A DNA stretch of 64,000 nt from positions 124,001 through 188,000 of the forward strand of contig NZ_WKKI01000001.1 in assembly GCF_009674805.1 (NCBI RefSeq), given 5' to 3'. Both the position numbers and the translations under genes were made by a program. The stretch is from Metabacillus lacus (lineage in GTDB: Bacteria; Bacillota; Bacilli; Bacillales; Bacillaceae). Below the pieces are notes generated by a model. It did not search any database and was not told the DNA's origin. It worked only from the letters and a program-made list of their open reading frames with translations. Positions 47,542 through 57,749 of the stretch are shown here, piece after piece (position 1 is the stretch's first letter; each line of letters begins with the position of its first letter).

Positions 47542-48123
47542 CTACAACCAAGATATTTTAGGTTCTGTTTTGTTTTTAATGCGTGATATATTGGTCCGGT
47601 GTCTGTAAATGACAAATAAGGTCAAAAGCGCGACAAAAATCAGCAGAATTCTATCTCCCGTCAATAAGCTGTAAATAACCGCGTAAACTCCTGTCAACAT
47701 GGAGGAGAGAGAGACGTATTTAGTTGCGTATAAAAAGATGAAAAAAACCGCAAGCATTGTCAGGAACAGCACAGGTTGAATGGCAAGCAGAATACCGCCG
47801 GAAGTTGCTACTGCTTTACCTCCTTTAAATTTAGCAAACACAGGGTATGTATGTCCGAGAACAGCAGCAAGTCCTGCTAAAAGAGGGTTTAAATCAGGAA
47901 CCAGCCATATTGCCAGAAGAACAGCAATAGTCCCTTTTAATATGTCAGCGATTGTAACGACAAGTCCCGCCTTTACACCAAGTGTACGAAAGGTATTTGT
48001 CCCTCCAAGATTTCCGCTCCCATGTTCGCGAATATCAATTCCATAGAAGATCTTTCCTACAATCAGCCCGCTTGGAATGCTGCCAAGCAAATAAGCCAGT
48101 ATGAGAATAAGTGCAATGAACAT
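47542..48123 (-). CDS. plsY: Acyl-phosphate glycerol-3-phosphate acyltransferase
   Basis: Membrane enzyme that transfers the acyl group from acyl-phosphate to glycerol 3-phosphate, the first step of phospholipid synthesis. The 193-residue protein has about five helices and the three PlsY motifs: [13 protein letters not shown] near 12, [16 protein letters not shown] near 34-49, and [21 protein letters not shown] near 90-110. B. subtilis yneS occupies the same position, divergent from yneT. Confidence 0.95.
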   Translation of the reverse strand: MFIALILILAYLLGSIPSGLIVGKIFYGIDIREHGSGNLGGTNTFRTLGVKAGLVVTIADILKGTIAVLLAIWLVPDLNPLLAGLAAVLGHTYPVFAKFKGGKAVATSGGILLAIQPVLFLTMLAVFFIFLYATKYVSLSSMLTGVYAVIYSLLTGDRILLIFVALLTLFVIYRHRTNISRIKNKTEPKISWL

Positions 48124-48311
48124 AAATAAGTCTCCTTTACATAACGTACGTATTGATATTTTATCACGTTAGGCTATTTAAAAACTATGCTCTATATAAA
48201 ATCTTGATTCCAAAAGATTGATTTAGGGAATAACTTGTAACAACTGGTTAAGATTTTATTTGTATGTTCAGTAAAAGACAGATACAATGTGAGAGAAGGA
48301 GAGTGGAAAGT

Positions 48312-48725
48312 ATGTTTCAAAATCCCTCCAGAGACGAGATCGGAAAAATTTTAAAAGTAAGTAAACGAATTGCGGTTGTGGGCCTTTCTAAAGACGAATA
48401 TAAAACATCTTATATGGTCAGCCGGGCTATGCAGAAAGCAGGGTATATCATTCTTCCAGTGAATCCGACCGTTCAGGGAAGAATTCTTGGAGAGAAGGTG
48501 TACGCATCTCTCAGTGAAATTCAAGGACATATAGATATCGTGAATGTGTTTCGGAGATCAGAATATCTGGCAGACGCTGCACGGGATTTCCTATTAACGG
48601 ACGCAGATGTATACTGGGCACAGCTTGGCCTTTACAGTGATGAAGCCTATTCGCTGTTGAAAAGCAGCGGAAGGACAATTATTATGGACAGATGCATTAA
48701 AGTGGAGCATGCTATCACAAAATAA
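48312..48725 (+). CDS. yneT: CoA-binding domain protein YneT
   Basis: A 137-residue single-domain CoA-binding protein. The Rossmann-type motif IAVVGLSKDEYKTSYMV near 19-35 and GYIILPVNPT near 44 fit the family. Role is unknown. GAAGGAGAG precedes the ATG at 48312; an upstream TTG/ATG-type extension is not needed. Terminator follows the stop. Confidence 0.88.
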   Translation: MFQNPSRDEIGKILKVSKRIAVVGLSKDEYKTSYMVSRAMQKAGYIILPVNPTVQGRILGEKVYASLSEIQGHIDIVNVFRRSEYLADAARDFLLTDADVYWAQLGLYSDEAYSLLKSSGRTIIMDRCIKVEHAITK

Positions 48726-48730
48726 CTTCT

Positions 48731-48756
48731 AAATCACAGGCTGCCTGTGATTTTTT
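48731..48756 (+). terminator. Intrinsic terminator after yneT
   Basis: AATCACAGG and CCTGTGATT with loop CTG, followed by TTTTT. Confidence 0.8.
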
Positions 48757-49088
48757 GTTATCTATTTACCATAATCATAATTAGAAGATGCAGGGGTCTG
48801 AGAACTAAGGGGGCCAGGGGGAGATAGCAAGAGATTATCCCCATTGTATATATACTGCAAAATGTGCAAAAACCCTTTGAAAAAGGCGAAGTTTATGAAA
48901 AGCAGATGTTGAAAAAGAAGCATTTCTGCCGGCACAGCATCTTTCCAAAAGTGGGATTAACGATTAGTTCTGCATAAATATAGTTTGCCAAATGCACAGG
49001 AACCGCTAAAATAAAGCATGTAGCTAAAAAGAAAATCATTAAAGTAAAAGGAAATAAATCAAAGAGCGGGAATTCTATTACTCAGGCC
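48757..49088. other. Intergenic region between yneT and the parE promoter
   Basis: About 330 bases with no supported gene. It contains purine-rich patches and a CTTTGAAAAAGG-type imperfect dyad near 48873, but nothing I can name. Confidence 0.4.
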
Positions 49089-49134
49089 TTGCCATAAAGA
49101 AGCATATAAGTTAAAATACGAGAACAAATGTTCT
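49089..49134 (+). promoter_or_regulatory. parE promoter with LexA-like box
   Basis: Promoter TTGCCA (49089-49094), 17 bases, TAAAAT (49112-49117). The palindrome AGAAC-AAAT-GTTCT (49121-49134) lies at the transcription start and matches the LexA consensus CGAAC-N4-GTTCG except for the outermost pair. From memory, parEC belongs to the LexA regulon of B. subtilis. Confidence 0.6.
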
Positions 49135-49187
49135 TACGGAGAGCTGGCGGCAAAAGCTTGTTTGTGATTTTGAAAGGAGTTAATTTC

Positions 49188-51158
49188 TTGGTTAAGCAGC
49201 AATTTGAATACAATGATGATGCAATACAGGTACTTGAAGGTTTAGAAGCAGTCAGAAAGCGCCCTGGTATGTATATAGGCAGCACTGATATCAGAGGCCT
49301 GCATCATCTTGTTTATGAAATCGTAGATAACTCTGTTGACGAAGCGTTGGCAGGACATGGTGATACCATTATCGTAAAAATACATAAAGATAACAGTGTA
49401 TCTGTAAAAGATACCGGACGAGGAATGCCCACAGGCATGCATAAGCTCGGCAAACCGACGCCGGAAGTTATATTGACTGTCCTGCACGCAGGTGGAAAGT
49501 TTGGTCAGGGAGGCTATAAAACAAGCGGGGGACTGCATGGAGTCGGCGCTTCGGTTGTAAATGCACTTTCTGAGTGGCTTGTTGTAACAATTAACAGAGA
49601 TGGATTCACATATAGACAGAGATTTGAAAATGGCGGTAAGCCCGTGACGACTCTCGAGAAAACAGGGAAAACGAATAAAACAGGTACGACCATCCATTTT
49701 AAACCTGATTCAACTATTTTCAGCTCTATTGTCTATAATTTTGATACCCTAAGCGAGCGGCTCAGGGAATCTGCATTTTTGCTGAAAGGCCTGAAAATAG
49801 AACTGATTGATGAGCGTGAGCAGCAGCATGAAGTATTCCTTTATGAAACAGGCATTGAAGCTTTTGTAACCTATTTGAATGAAGAAAAAGATGCTTTGCA
49901 TCCGGTAGTGTCCTTTGAAGGAATTCAAAACGGGATAGAAGTAGACTTCGCTTTTCAGTTTAATGATGGATATTCAGACAATATCCTCTCATTTGTAAAC
50001 AATGTAAGAACCAAAGACGGCGGTACACATGAGTCAGGCGCAAAAACAGCTATGACCAGAGCGTTTAATGAATACGCAAGAAAAGTAAATCTCTTAAAAG
50101 AAAAAGATAAAAACCTAGATGGTTCAGATATTAGAGAAGGATTATCAGCTATTGTTTCGGTGCGCATCCCTGAAGAACTTCTGCAATTTGAGGGTCAGAC
50201 GAAAGGCAAGCTTGGCACAAGTGAAGCACGATCGTCAGTAGATTCAGTGGTGTCAGAAAATCTTTCCTATTTTTTTGAAGAAAATCCTGACACAAGCACA
50301 CTGCTTGTTAGAAAAGCGATTAAAGCTTATCAAGCAAGGGAAGCAGCTCGCAAAGCGAGGGAAGAAGCAAGAACCGGGAAAAAACGCAGAAAATCAGAAG
50401 CCACACTCAGCGGAAAACTGACTCCGGCACAATCCAGAAATCCGCTAAGAAACGAATTGTATCTTGTGGAAGGAGACTCCGCAGGCGGCTCTGCAAAACA
50501 GGGAAGAGACAGACGCTTTCAGGCAGTGCTTCCTTTGCGCGGTAAGGTTATTAACACCGAAAAAGCAAAGCTTGCTGACATTTTCAAAAATGAAGAGATT
50601 AATACGATTATTCATGCAATCGGAGGCGGCGTTGGTGCGGATTTTCTTGTTGAAGACATCAATTACGATAAAATTGTCATTATGACAGATGCCGATACCG
50701 ACGGTGCACACATTCAGGTTTTACTGCTTACTTTTTTCTACCGTTATATGAAGCCTCTATTGGAAGCGGGAAAAGTCTTCATAGCGCTGCCCCCGCTTTA
50801 TAAAGTCAGCAAGGGAACGGGAAAGAAAGAAGTTCTTGAGTATGCCTGGTCCGATGAAGAACTGAAGACTGTTCTGAAAAAATTCGGAAAAGGCTATATT
50901 ATTCAGCGCTATAAAGGGCTTGGAGAGATGAATGCGGATCAGCTCTGGGAAACAACCATGAATCCTGAAACCAGAACGCTGATTCGAGTGAAAATTGATG
51001 ATGCGGCGAGAGCAGAGAGACGTGTAACTACGCTGATGGGCGATAAAGTTGAACCCCGCAGAAAATGGATTGAAAAGAACGTGGCATTTGGCCTGAACGA
51101 AGAAAGCAACATCCTTGAAAATGAGAATTTATCAGTAACTGAGGAGGGTGAAGAGTAA
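49188..51158 (+). CDS. parE: DNA topoisomerase IV subunit B
   Basis: ATPase subunit of the enzyme that decatenates daughter chromosomes. The 656-residue protein has the GHKL ATPase ([16 protein letters not shown] near 46-61, [15 protein letters not shown] near 117), transducer and TOPRIM domains ([18 protein letters not shown] near 429, DADTDGAHI near 505). TTG at 49188 is set by GAAAGGAG; the ATG/other codons upstream have none. Its stop overlaps the parC start. Preference for ParE over GyrB rests on pairing with the ParC-type partner and synteny. Confidence 0.95.
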   Translation: MVKQQFEYNDDAIQVLEGLEAVRKRPGMYIGSTDIRGLHHLVYEIVDNSVDEALAGHGDTIIVKIHKDNSVSVKDTGRGMPTGMHKLGKPTPEVILTVLHAGGKFGQGGYKTSGGLHGVGASVVNALSEWLVVTINRDGFTYRQRFENGGKPVTTLEKTGKTNKTGTTIHFKPDSTIFSSIVYNFDTLSERLRESAFLLKGLKIELIDEREQQHEVFLYETGIEAFVTYLNEEKDALHPVVSFEGIQNGIEVDFAFQFNDGYSDNILSFVNNVRTKDGGTHESGAKTAMTRAFNEYARKVNLLKEKDKNLDGSDIREGLSAIVSVRIPEELLQFEGQTKGKLGTSEARSSVDSVVSENLSYFFEENPDTSTLLVRKAIKAYQAREAARKAREEARTGKKRRKSEATLSGKLTPAQSRNPLRNELYLVEGDSAGGSAKQGRDRRFQAVLPLRGKVINTEKAKLADIFKNEEINTIIHAIGGGVGADFLVEDINYDKIVIMTDADTDGAHIQVLLLTFFYRYMKPLLEAGKVFIALPPLYKVSKGTGKKEVLEYAWSDEELKTVLKKFGKGYIIQRYKGLGEMNADQLWETTMNPETRTLIRVKIDDAARAERRVTTLMGDKVEPRRKWIEKNVAFGLNEESNILENENLSVTEEGEE

Positions 51159-53593
51159 TGGCAACTCCAGAAACATACCGCGATCTTCCTCTTGAAGAAG
51201 TATTAGGCGACAGATTTGGCAGGTACAGCAAATACATTATCCAGGACCGGGCACTTCCTGATGCGAGGGATGGACTGAAACCGGTTCAGCGAAGAATTCT
51301 TTATGCGATGTTTGCAGAAGGAAACACACAGGAAAAAGGCTTCCGGAAATCTGCCAAGACTGTTGGAAATGTCATTGGCAACTATCATCCTCATGGAGAC
51401 TCCTCAGTGTATGAGGCAATGGTAAGGATGAGCCAGGATTGGAAAGTCCGCAATCTGCTTGTTCAAATGCACGGAAACAACGGAAGCATTGACGGTGACC
51501 CGCCAGCAGCCATGCGTTATACAGAAGCAAGGCTGTCTGCGATTGCTTCTGAATTGTTGAGAGATATCGATAAGGAAACGGTCGAGTTTGTTCCGAACTT
51601 TGATGATACAAGCAGCGAACCTGTTGTTTTGCCTGCCATGTTTCCAAACCTGCTGGTAAATGGATCAACCGGAATTTCAGCCGGCTATGCTACAGAAATT
51701 CCTCCACATCATCTGGGAGAAGTTATTGATGCTGTTATCAAAAAAATTGACAACCCAGAGGTAAGTGTTGATGAACTAATGACAGTGCTGAAAGGGCCGG
51801 ATTTCCCGACGGGCGGTATCATTCAGGGCGTGGAAGGAATCAAAAAAGCCTATGAAACCGGAAAAGGGAAAATTATCATCAGGGGCAAGGCAGTTATTGA
51901 AGACATTAAAGGCAGTAAACAGCAGATTGTCATCACGGAAATTCCTTTTGAAGTCAACAAAGCGAATCTTGTAAAAAGAATTGATGAGTTTCGGCTTGAA
52001 AGAAAAGTGGAAGGCATATCAGAAGTCCGCGATGAAACAGACAGAACCGGACTGCGCATTGTTATTGAATTAAAAAAGGATGCCAATGCAGAAGGAGTTT
52101 TAAAGTACCTTTATAAAAACAGCGATCTGCAGATTCCTTATAATTTCAATATGGTAGCCATTTATAACCGCCACCCGAAATTAATGACCCTGCCGGCTAT
52201 TCTGGAGGCTTATATTACTCACCAGAAGGAAGTAATCACTAACCGTTCCCGTTATGATTTGCGGCGGGCTAAAGAGCGCCAGCACATTGTGGAAGGTTTA
52301 ATGAAAGCACTGTCAATTCTGGATCAAGTGATTGCAACCATTCGTGCTTCCAAAGATAAGCGTGATGCGAAGGATAATCTGATCAGCAAATATCAGTTTA
52401 CTGAGCCTCAGGCGGAAGCAATCGTATCTTTACAGCTTTACAGGCTGACAAATACGGATATCACGGCTCTTCAGCGGGAATCTGAAGAACTTGAAAAGAA
52501 AATACTTGAGCTTGAGAATATATTAGGAAATGAAAAGAAGCTTTTTCTAGTCATTAAGAATGATTTAAAAAAGGTGAAGAAAACTTATGCAGACGAGCGC
52601 CGTTCAGTAATTGAGGCGGAGATTGAAGAAATCAAAATCAATCTTGAAGTACTTGTTGCTTCAGAAGATGTAATTGTCACGGTAACAAAGGATGGATATG
52701 TGAAAAGAACAAGTCAGCGTTCCTTTGCTGCATCTAACGGACAGGATTTTGGCATGAAGGAATCAGACCGGCTTCTTGCACAGCACGAAATCAATACAAC
52801 GGATGTTTTGCTGCTGTTTACCAACAAGGGCAGCTTTCTGTACTGTCCTGTTCATGAACTGCCTGATATTCGCTGGAAAGATCTCGGTCAGCATATTGCC
52901 AATATCATACCTATAGACAGAGATGAGCAAATCATCAAAACCATGCCAATGAAGCTGACTGATTTTTCTGCTGGCAGCTACCTGTTGTTCTTTACTAAAA
53001 ACGGCATGGTGAAGAAAACTGATCTATCTTTTTATAAGGCTCAAAGATATACGAAGCCTCTAGTCGCGGTTAATGTAAAAGGAGATGACGAAGTTGTCGA
53101 TATTTACATAACTGATGGAAAGCAGGATGTATTTATAGCTACTGAACTAGGATTTGGATTATGGTTTTCTGAAGAAGAAATAGGCTCGGTAGGCCTTCGC
53201 GCAGCAGGTGTGAAAGGAATCAATCTTAAGCCTGAAGACTTTGTTGTCAGCGGCTACACATTTGATGCTGCTACCCCGCCTGCATTAATTACAGTGACTC
53301 AGAGAGGGGCTGTGAAAAAAATGCTGCTGAAGGAATTTGAACGCACCAGCCGTGCAAAACGCGGATTAATTATGTTCAGGGAGCTGAAAAAAAATCCGCA
53401 TCGTCTTGTTAAAGCACTACTTTCAGACCCTAAAGCCACACTACTGCTTGAAACAGAAAAGGGCCATGTAGAAAAATTGAAAATTATTACGTTGAAAAAC
53501 AATGACAGATACAGCAACGGCTCCTTTTATATTGACGAGACAGAATCCGGAAAAGTGAAAAATGCCTGGCTTGAACATGATACTGACGTATAA
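51158..53593 (+). CDS. parC: DNA topoisomerase IV subunit A
   Basis: Breakage-reunion subunit, 811 residues. The catalytic tyrosine is in [11 protein letters not shown] near residue 120, preceded by the quinolone-resistance region [20 protein letters not shown] near 77-96; Ser84 and Glu88 there are unmutated. The C-terminal beta-pinwheel (about 495-800) lacks a clear GyrA box, supporting ParC. The ATG overlaps the parE stop (TAATG), so the subunits are translationally coupled. Confidence 0.96.
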   Translation: MATPETYRDLPLEEVLGDRFGRYSKYIIQDRALPDARDGLKPVQRRILYAMFAEGNTQEKGFRKSAKTVGNVIGNYHPHGDSSVYEAMVRMSQDWKVRNLLVQMHGNNGSIDGDPPAAMRYTEARLSAIASELLRDIDKETVEFVPNFDDTSSEPVVLPAMFPNLLVNGSTGISAGYATEIPPHHLGEVIDAVIKKIDNPEVSVDELMTVLKGPDFPTGGIIQGVEGIKKAYETGKGKIIIRGKAVIEDIKGSKQQIVITEIPFEVNKANLVKRIDEFRLERKVEGISEVRDETDRTGLRIVIELKKDANAEGVLKYLYKNSDLQIPYNFNMVAIYNRHPKLMTLPAILEAYITHQKEVITNRSRYDLRRAKERQHIVEGLMKALSILDQVIATIRASKDKRDAKDNLISKYQFTEPQAEAIVSLQLYRLTNTDITALQRESEELEKKILELENILGNEKKLFLVIKNDLKKVKKTYADERRSVIEAEIEEIKINLEVLVASEDVIVTVTKDGYVKRTSQRSFAASNGQDFGMKESDRLLAQHEINTTDVLLLFTNKGSFLYCPVHELPDIRWKDLGQHIANIIPIDRDEQIIKTMPMKLTDFSAGSYLLFFTKNGMVKKTDLSFYKAQRYTKPLVAVNVKGDDEVVDIYITDGKQDVFIATELGFGLWFSEEEIGSVGLRAAGVKGINLKPEDFVVSGYTFDAATPPALITVTQRGAVKKMLLKEFERTSRAKRGLIMFRELKKNPHRLVKALLSDPKATLLLETEKGHVEKLKIITLKNNDRYSNGSFYIDETESGKVKNAWLEHDTDV

Positions 53594-53611
53594 ATATTGC
53601 TCATCAAGCAA

Positions 53612-53648
53612 AAAAACATCCTCTTTTTAAAAGAAAGAGGATGTTTTT
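53612..53648 (+). terminator. Intrinsic terminator after parEC
   Basis: AAAAACATCCTCTTT and AAAGAGGATGTTTTT form a perfect 15-bp stem with a seven-base loop. Confidence 0.85.
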
Positions 53649-53658
53649 GCATATTTAT

Positions 53659-53778
53659 TTATTTTTCATGAAAGTAATCTGTAAAAGCATGAAGAATTTC
53701 AATACCCTGATACAAAAACAGAGTGGCCGCAGTGACGGAAAATCCGCCAATCATCAACATTCTCATCCAGAACATCAT
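53659..53778 (-). CDS. 39-residue single-helix membrane protein
   Basis: Frame MMFWMRMLMIGGFSVTAATL followed by FLYQGIEILHAFTDYFHEK. One membrane helix (about 4-24) and an amphipathic tail. A strong AAGGAGG lies about 10 bases ahead of the start (7 if the second ATG is used further in). It is convergent with parC and uses the same terminator region. No family recognised. Confidence 0.55.
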   Translation of the reverse strand: MMFWMRMLMIGGFSVTAATLFLYQGIEILHAFTDYFHEK

Positions 53779-53804
53779 AGTTTCAAAACCTCCTTGTTTG
53801 GATA

Positions 53805-54134
53805 TTATTTAGGAAGACAAACAAATAAGTTTCGAAAATAGGAGGATTGATAAAACACACTAAGTAGGAATACTTTCAAGGAATGCTGTTTTCTGCTGTA
53901 TGTATTTATCGCTAAGCAGCAGTAAAAAATCAAGTCCAGTGCAAACAGCTTTAGAGTAATGCCAGGAAAATCTAGATTCATTGGAAGACTTTCTGCCTGT
54001 TCTTTCTCATTGTAGGAAGATAAATGTTCTTCTAATGCGATCGCAACAGTTTCTTTAGGATCAAAAAGCAGTTCGGAACTTGTTGCTAAAACAAAAAGGA
54101 GCAACATGAAATTATAAAATTGTTTATGTTTCAT
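53805..54134 (-). CDS. Hypothetical protein with two hydrophobic segments
   Basis: A 109-residue protein with an N-terminal hydrophobic segment (about 8-24), a short charged extracytoplasmic loop (about 25-55) and a second hydrophobic segment (about 58-77), then a basic Phe/Tyr-rich tail. AAGGAG is about 10 bases before the ATG. I do not recognise it. It lies between parC and alsT with the 39-residue gene downstream on the same strand; the two may be co-transcribed. Confidence 0.45.
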   Translation of the reverse strand: MKHKQFYNFMLLLFVLATSSELLFDPKETVAIALEEHLSSYNEKEQAESLPMNLDFPGITLKLFALDLIFYCCLAINTYSRKQHSLKVFLLSVFYQSSYFRNLFVCLPK

Positions 54135-54225
54135 CTCATATTAACTCCTTCCTTAAAATATCATAATCATATACGATATTTTACGAAAAGAAAAGAAAAA
54201 AATTGTCAGAGTTTTTTCCATATTG

Positions 54226-54262
54226 TGATATAATATATCAAGCTATGTAAATATATCTTACA
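54226..54262 (+). promoter_or_regulatory. alsT promoter with GlnR/TnrA box
   Basis: An extended -10 TGATATAAT occupies 54226-54234. The sequence TGTAA-N7-TTACA at 54246-54262 is an exact match to the GlnR/TnrA site TGTNA-N7-TNACA and lies just downstream of the expected start of transcription, a position that suits repression. Confidence 0.65.
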
Positions 54263-54297
54263 TACATAAGTAAAAAGATTGCTAGAGGAGGACTTTT

Positions 54298-55710
54298 ATG
54301 GATTTTATTAATAATGTAGTTTCTGCCGGCAACACTGTTTTATGGTCATACTTGCTGATTTACCTTTTAATTGGTCTTGGTCTTTATTTTACTATAAGAA
54401 CCAAGTTCGTACAGGTAAGGTACTTTGGTGAAATGTTCAAATTGCTCGGGCAAAAAGACACTCTTTCTAAAGAAGGTAGAGGAATTTCATCTCTGCAGGC
54501 GTTCTTTATCAGTGCAGCTTCCCGTATTGGAACAGGAAATCTCGCAGGCGTAGCAGTTGCGATTGCACTGGGAGGGCCGGGAGCTATATTTTGGATGTGG
54601 GTCATCGCTTTTGTAGGTATGGCCTCAAGCTTTATAGAAAGCACCCTTGCACAGGTTTATAAAGTAAGAGATGGAGATCAATTCCGAGGCGGTCCGGCAT
54701 ATTATATGCAAAAAGCTTTAGGACAAAAGTGGATGGGAGTATTGTTTGCGATACTAATAACACTTTGCTTTGGATTAATCTTTAATGCTGTTCAGGCAAA
54801 CACCATTTCATTGGCTTTTGAGAGTGCATTCAGTACAAATAAAACAGTGATTGGATTAGTTCTTGCAGTATTTACAGCAATTATTATCTTTGGAGGATTG
54901 AAAAGGGTTGCTGCAGCAACACAGATTATCGTCCCGGTAATGGCTGTCATTTACCTTGCTGTTGCATTATTTGTAGTCATTCTTAATATTACAGAAATTC
55001 CTTCTGTGATCGGCTTGATTTTTGCAAACGCATTCGGATTGCAGGAAGTTGTAGGCGGAGGAATAGGTGCAGCCTTGGAAAATGGTATCAGAAGGGGATT
55101 GTTCTCCAATGAAGCAGGTATGGGTAGTGCTCCTAATGCCGCTGCAACAGCTAATGTTTCACATCCGGCAAAACAGGGCTTTATTCAGTCACTTGGCGTA
55201 TTTTTTGATACAATCATCATCTGCAGCTCTACAGCCTTTATCATTCTATTGTTCGATGTGTCTCCAAATGGAGAGCTCAGCGGAATTCAAATTACGCAGG
55301 CAGCATTGTCTTCGCATATAGGTGACTGGGCGCAAATTTTTGTGGCAGTGGCTATTCTGCTGTTCGCATTCAGTTCAATCATCGGCAACTATTATTATGG
55401 TGAAACAAACATCGAATTTTTAAACACAAATAAAGCCTGGCTCTTCATTTACCGTCTGGCAGTAATAGGTATGGTTGTTTTCGGTTCTGTATCAGGCTTC
55501 CAGATTGTATGGGATCTTGCAGATTTGTTCATGGGCGCAATGGCTGTAACAAACTTGATAGCAATCGCATTACTTTCTGGAATTGCTTTTGCTGTGTTAA
55601 AGGATTATGTGAAACAACGTAAAGAAGGAAAGGATCCTGAATTCACAGCAAGCTCCATACCAGGGCTTAAGCATGCTGAAGTATGGGAAAAGAGGAAGGA
55701 AAAGGGTTAA
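54298..55710 (+). CDS. alsT: AGCS-family sodium:alanine/glycine or glutamine symporter
   Basis: A 470-residue transporter with about eleven membrane helices. The AGCS signature GGPGAIFWMWVIAFVGMASS near 94-113 and GLKRVAAATQIIVPVMAVIY near 199-218 are intact, as is GIRRGLFSNEAGMGSAPNAA near 263-282. B. subtilis alsT lies just after parEC and has been linked to glutamine uptake. A TnrA/GlnR box at the promoter connects it to nitrogen status. AGGAGG precedes the ATG. Confidence 0.92.
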   Translation: MDFINNVVSAGNTVLWSYLLIYLLIGLGLYFTIRTKFVQVRYFGEMFKLLGQKDTLSKEGRGISSLQAFFISAASRIGTGNLAGVAVAIALGGPGAIFWMWVIAFVGMASSFIESTLAQVYKVRDGDQFRGGPAYYMQKALGQKWMGVLFAILITLCFGLIFNAVQANTISLAFESAFSTNKTVIGLVLAVFTAIIIFGGLKRVAAATQIIVPVMAVIYLAVALFVVILNITEIPSVIGLIFANAFGLQEVVGGGIGAALENGIRRGLFSNEAGMGSAPNAAATANVSHPAKQGFIQSLGVFFDTIIICSSTAFIILLFDVSPNGELSGIQITQAALSSHIGDWAQIFVAVAILLFAFSSIIGNYYYGETNIEFLNTNKAWLFIYRLAVIGMVVFGSVSGFQIVWDLADLFMGAMAVTNLIAIALLSGIAFAVLKDYVKQRKEGKDPEFTASSIPGLKHAEVWEKRKEKG

Positions 55711-55722
55711 AACCTTGTCATG

Positions 55723-55760
55723 GGGAGCTTAAATTCAACTGAATTTAGGCTTCTTTTTTT
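55723..55760 (+). terminator. Intrinsic terminator after alsT
   Basis: GAGCTTAAATT and AATTTAGGCTTC pair with one or two non-canonical positions, followed by seven T residues. Confidence 0.65.
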
Positions 55761-56368
55761 GTGATTTTACAGGTTATGAGAGAAGTTGAGTAGTAAGAGG
55801 GTTGAGAATAAAATGATAAGTCACAGTAATGAATATTAATGAGTATAGGGAGTCAAAAAGACTTAGAAGTTTCCATAATAAGATTATGTTAACTAATTTC
55901 ATAAATGGGAAGAATATTGCTTAGGAAGACAAAGGTTTAAAACCGATATTTCATTTATGCTATTTGCGTTTGCAGAATTGCATGGAATGTAATAAAGTTC
56001 ATTTTGATTGCAAGCCAGCATTTAAAAACTGCTGTAGATAAATTATATAAATTTGACGATAAAACTTACTTATGTAAACGTTATTTTTTTCTTTTGTCTC
56101 ATTATCTCAAGTATACTTAGCCAGTGAGACAAGAAATCTCATCTCCTATATAACTTCCGAGAATATATATTATGTTAACTAGAAAATGAAAATACAAGAA
56201 GTGTATAAATTCCCATTGCTTCATTCACTCGCATCCTGTTCTCCTGTAAGTTTGCCCCTTAACTCATTATCCCTTCTACTGAATCAATACTTATATTCAA
56301 TATGAATGTACAATGGTCATAAGTTCAAGATAAATAGGATAGCTGCTGTCCGCTCAGCAATCCATCCT
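55761..56368. other. Gene-free, very AT-rich stretch at the left edge of the accessory island
   Basis: Some 600 bases with scattered stops in all frames and no ribosome site followed by a plausible frame. I see no recognisable remnant. It separates the conserved core (alsT) from the Tn3-type terminal repeat at 56369. Confidence 0.5.
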
Positions 56369-56406
56369 GGGGTACAGCAAACATTTCGGAAATTTTGTAC
56401 GTTAAG
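56369..56406 (+). mobile_element. Solo Tn3-family terminal inverted repeat (left copy)
   Basis: A 38-bp sequence beginning GGGGTACAGC and ending ACGTTAAG, the layout of Tn3-family ends (outer GGGG, inner TAAG). It agrees with the copy at 60275-60312 at 34 of 38 positions and, from memory, with the Tn4430 end in its first half (GCATTTCGG-like core). The element would extend to the right. No partner in inverted orientation was seen in the window. Confidence 0.75.
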
Positions 56407-56420
56407 CAAATTTAGGATTT

Positions 56421-56457
56421 AAAAAAGTCGATTCTTACTGAAAGAATCGACTTTTTT
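56421..56457. terminator. Strong bidirectional hairpin
   Basis: AAAAAAGTCGATTCTT and AAGAATCGACTTTTTT form a perfect 16-bp stem with a five-base loop. It lies just inside the Tn3-type end and downstream of the gene at 56536 on the minus strand. Confidence 0.8.
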
Positions 56458-56535
56458 AAGGTATTTAAGCTTTTTTCATTGTGTGAATTTTATTAAATTT
56501 CATGTTTTTAATACCTCTTAGCATTGCATAAATAT

Positions 56536-57063
56536 TTAGTCGGCTTTTAAGTAACCTAAATTTGAAAGAGATCTCAAATAATCATGGAATTCTCTATTTT
56601 CTAGGTTACAATCTTCTCTATCTATTCCCATTAATACAATTAATCTATCAAACAATTTTTCACTATTTCCAATAAGTTTGATATCTTTAAGGTAATCCTC
56701 ACTATCAACTCCTAAAAAAATCACCAAATATTCCCCCTCTTGAATGCGGGTATATTTGACTTCACTTTTTGTAGATTTATCGGGATCTAAGGGAAATTGT
56801 TTATTTAATTCCTTTAAACTTACAAATTCCCTTTTTTCTTGCTCTGTAAATAAATTGTTCAGTATTTCGTCTTTATCAATAATAAAACACTTATCATACT
56901 TATTAATTTCTTGTAAATCAACTAAAAAATCCATTTCTTTTTCATCTAGTGATTTAGCCAAATATTCATTAATTAGAATATCTTCGACATCTGATAATAA
57001 GTATTTATTTGGCATTGAAAGTTTAAGATACTTTTTGTATAATTCTTCAATTTTTAAATCCAT
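56536..57063 (-). CDS. Probable immunity protein of a polymorphic toxin
   Basis: A 175-residue acidic, Leu/Asp/Glu-rich cytoplasmic protein with no recognisable motif. It begins 18 bases after the end of the toxin-like gene on the same strand, the usual order for a contact-dependent toxin and its antidote. GGGGG lies 12 bases before the ATG at 57063; an ATG at 57075 sits directly on that site and is less likely. Base composition is clearly more AT-rich than the core genes. Function is inferred from position only. Confidence 0.5.
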   Translation of the reverse strand: MDLKIEELYKKYLKLSMPNKYLLSDVEDILINEYLAKSLDEKEMDFLVDLQEINKYDKCFIIDKDEILNNLFTEQEKREFVSLKELNKQFPLDPDKSTKSEVKYTRIQEGEYLVIFLGVDSEDYLKDIKLIGNSEKLFDRLIVLMGIDREDCNLENREFHDYLRSLSNLGYLKAD

Positions 57064-57080
57064 ATTTTCTATCATCCCCC

Positions 57081-57650
57081 TTAGTAATAGAATGAATGAC
57101 AACCAGTGCGATTATACAAATGGAAGTGGAAATAATAACCTTCAGCAAAAGATTTACCTTTATCTCTTTCAGGTCCTATCGGTGTCCTGTTTCCGCCAGC
57201 CTCCCGTGCTATTGCAGCAGCAAGGGAATACGATTTAGACCAAACATTGTTATTTTTGCTGTCTGATGATTTTAACCGAGCTACTGCTTGTGCTTTGGTT
57301 AAAGAGTTTCCGATGTATAAATCCCCTTATGTCAAAATGGCCATATAGAGATCATGTTTTTCCTTTTTAAGCTTTTCTGATACCTCTTTAACATCAGTAT
57401 ATGTAATACCAGCGATTACAACAGCCAACCCAGCAGAAATTAGGTGAGCAATTATCGCTTCCCCCAATACTACGCCGAGAGGGATAAACCATACAAGTGA
57501 TGCTTTAAATTCATTTGAGTTAACATTATATGTTTCTCCAGTTTCTGTATCAATAAAAGTTGCGATTAATTCTTCATCTGTTGCATAATCGACATGGTTA
57601 AAAATATTAAGTAAACGATAATCATTATTATTTGCACAAATAATCAACAT
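57081..57650 (-). pseudogene. Polymorphic-toxin-like gene with one in-frame stop
   Basis: A 190-codon frame broken by a single TAA at 57327-57329 (codon 108). The first part has two hydrophobic helices (about residues 52-82) and a charged linker TDVKEVSEKLKKEK; the part after the stop, in the same frame, reads GDLYIGNSLTKAQAVARL and ends with REAGGNRTPIGPE then YYFHFHLYNRTGCHSFYY. A HxH...HSF ending after GPE is characteristic of bacterial toxin C-terminal domains (SAR2788-like, from memory). No secretion N-terminus is present, so it is also truncated at its 5' end. Confidence 0.6.
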
Positions 57651-57749
57651 TTCTATGATAATTTATGTGAACGTTCGATAATTTAATCAACTTATATCAT
57701 CCAGCATTTATAACCAAATTTTTAGTAAGTGTAAATAAGATATAAAAGT

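Noticed and set aside
57327..57329. Recoding or readthrough at the toxin TAA codon
   Set aside because: TAA is not used for selenocysteine or pyrrolysine, and no recoding structure was seen; a nonsense mutation is simpler.
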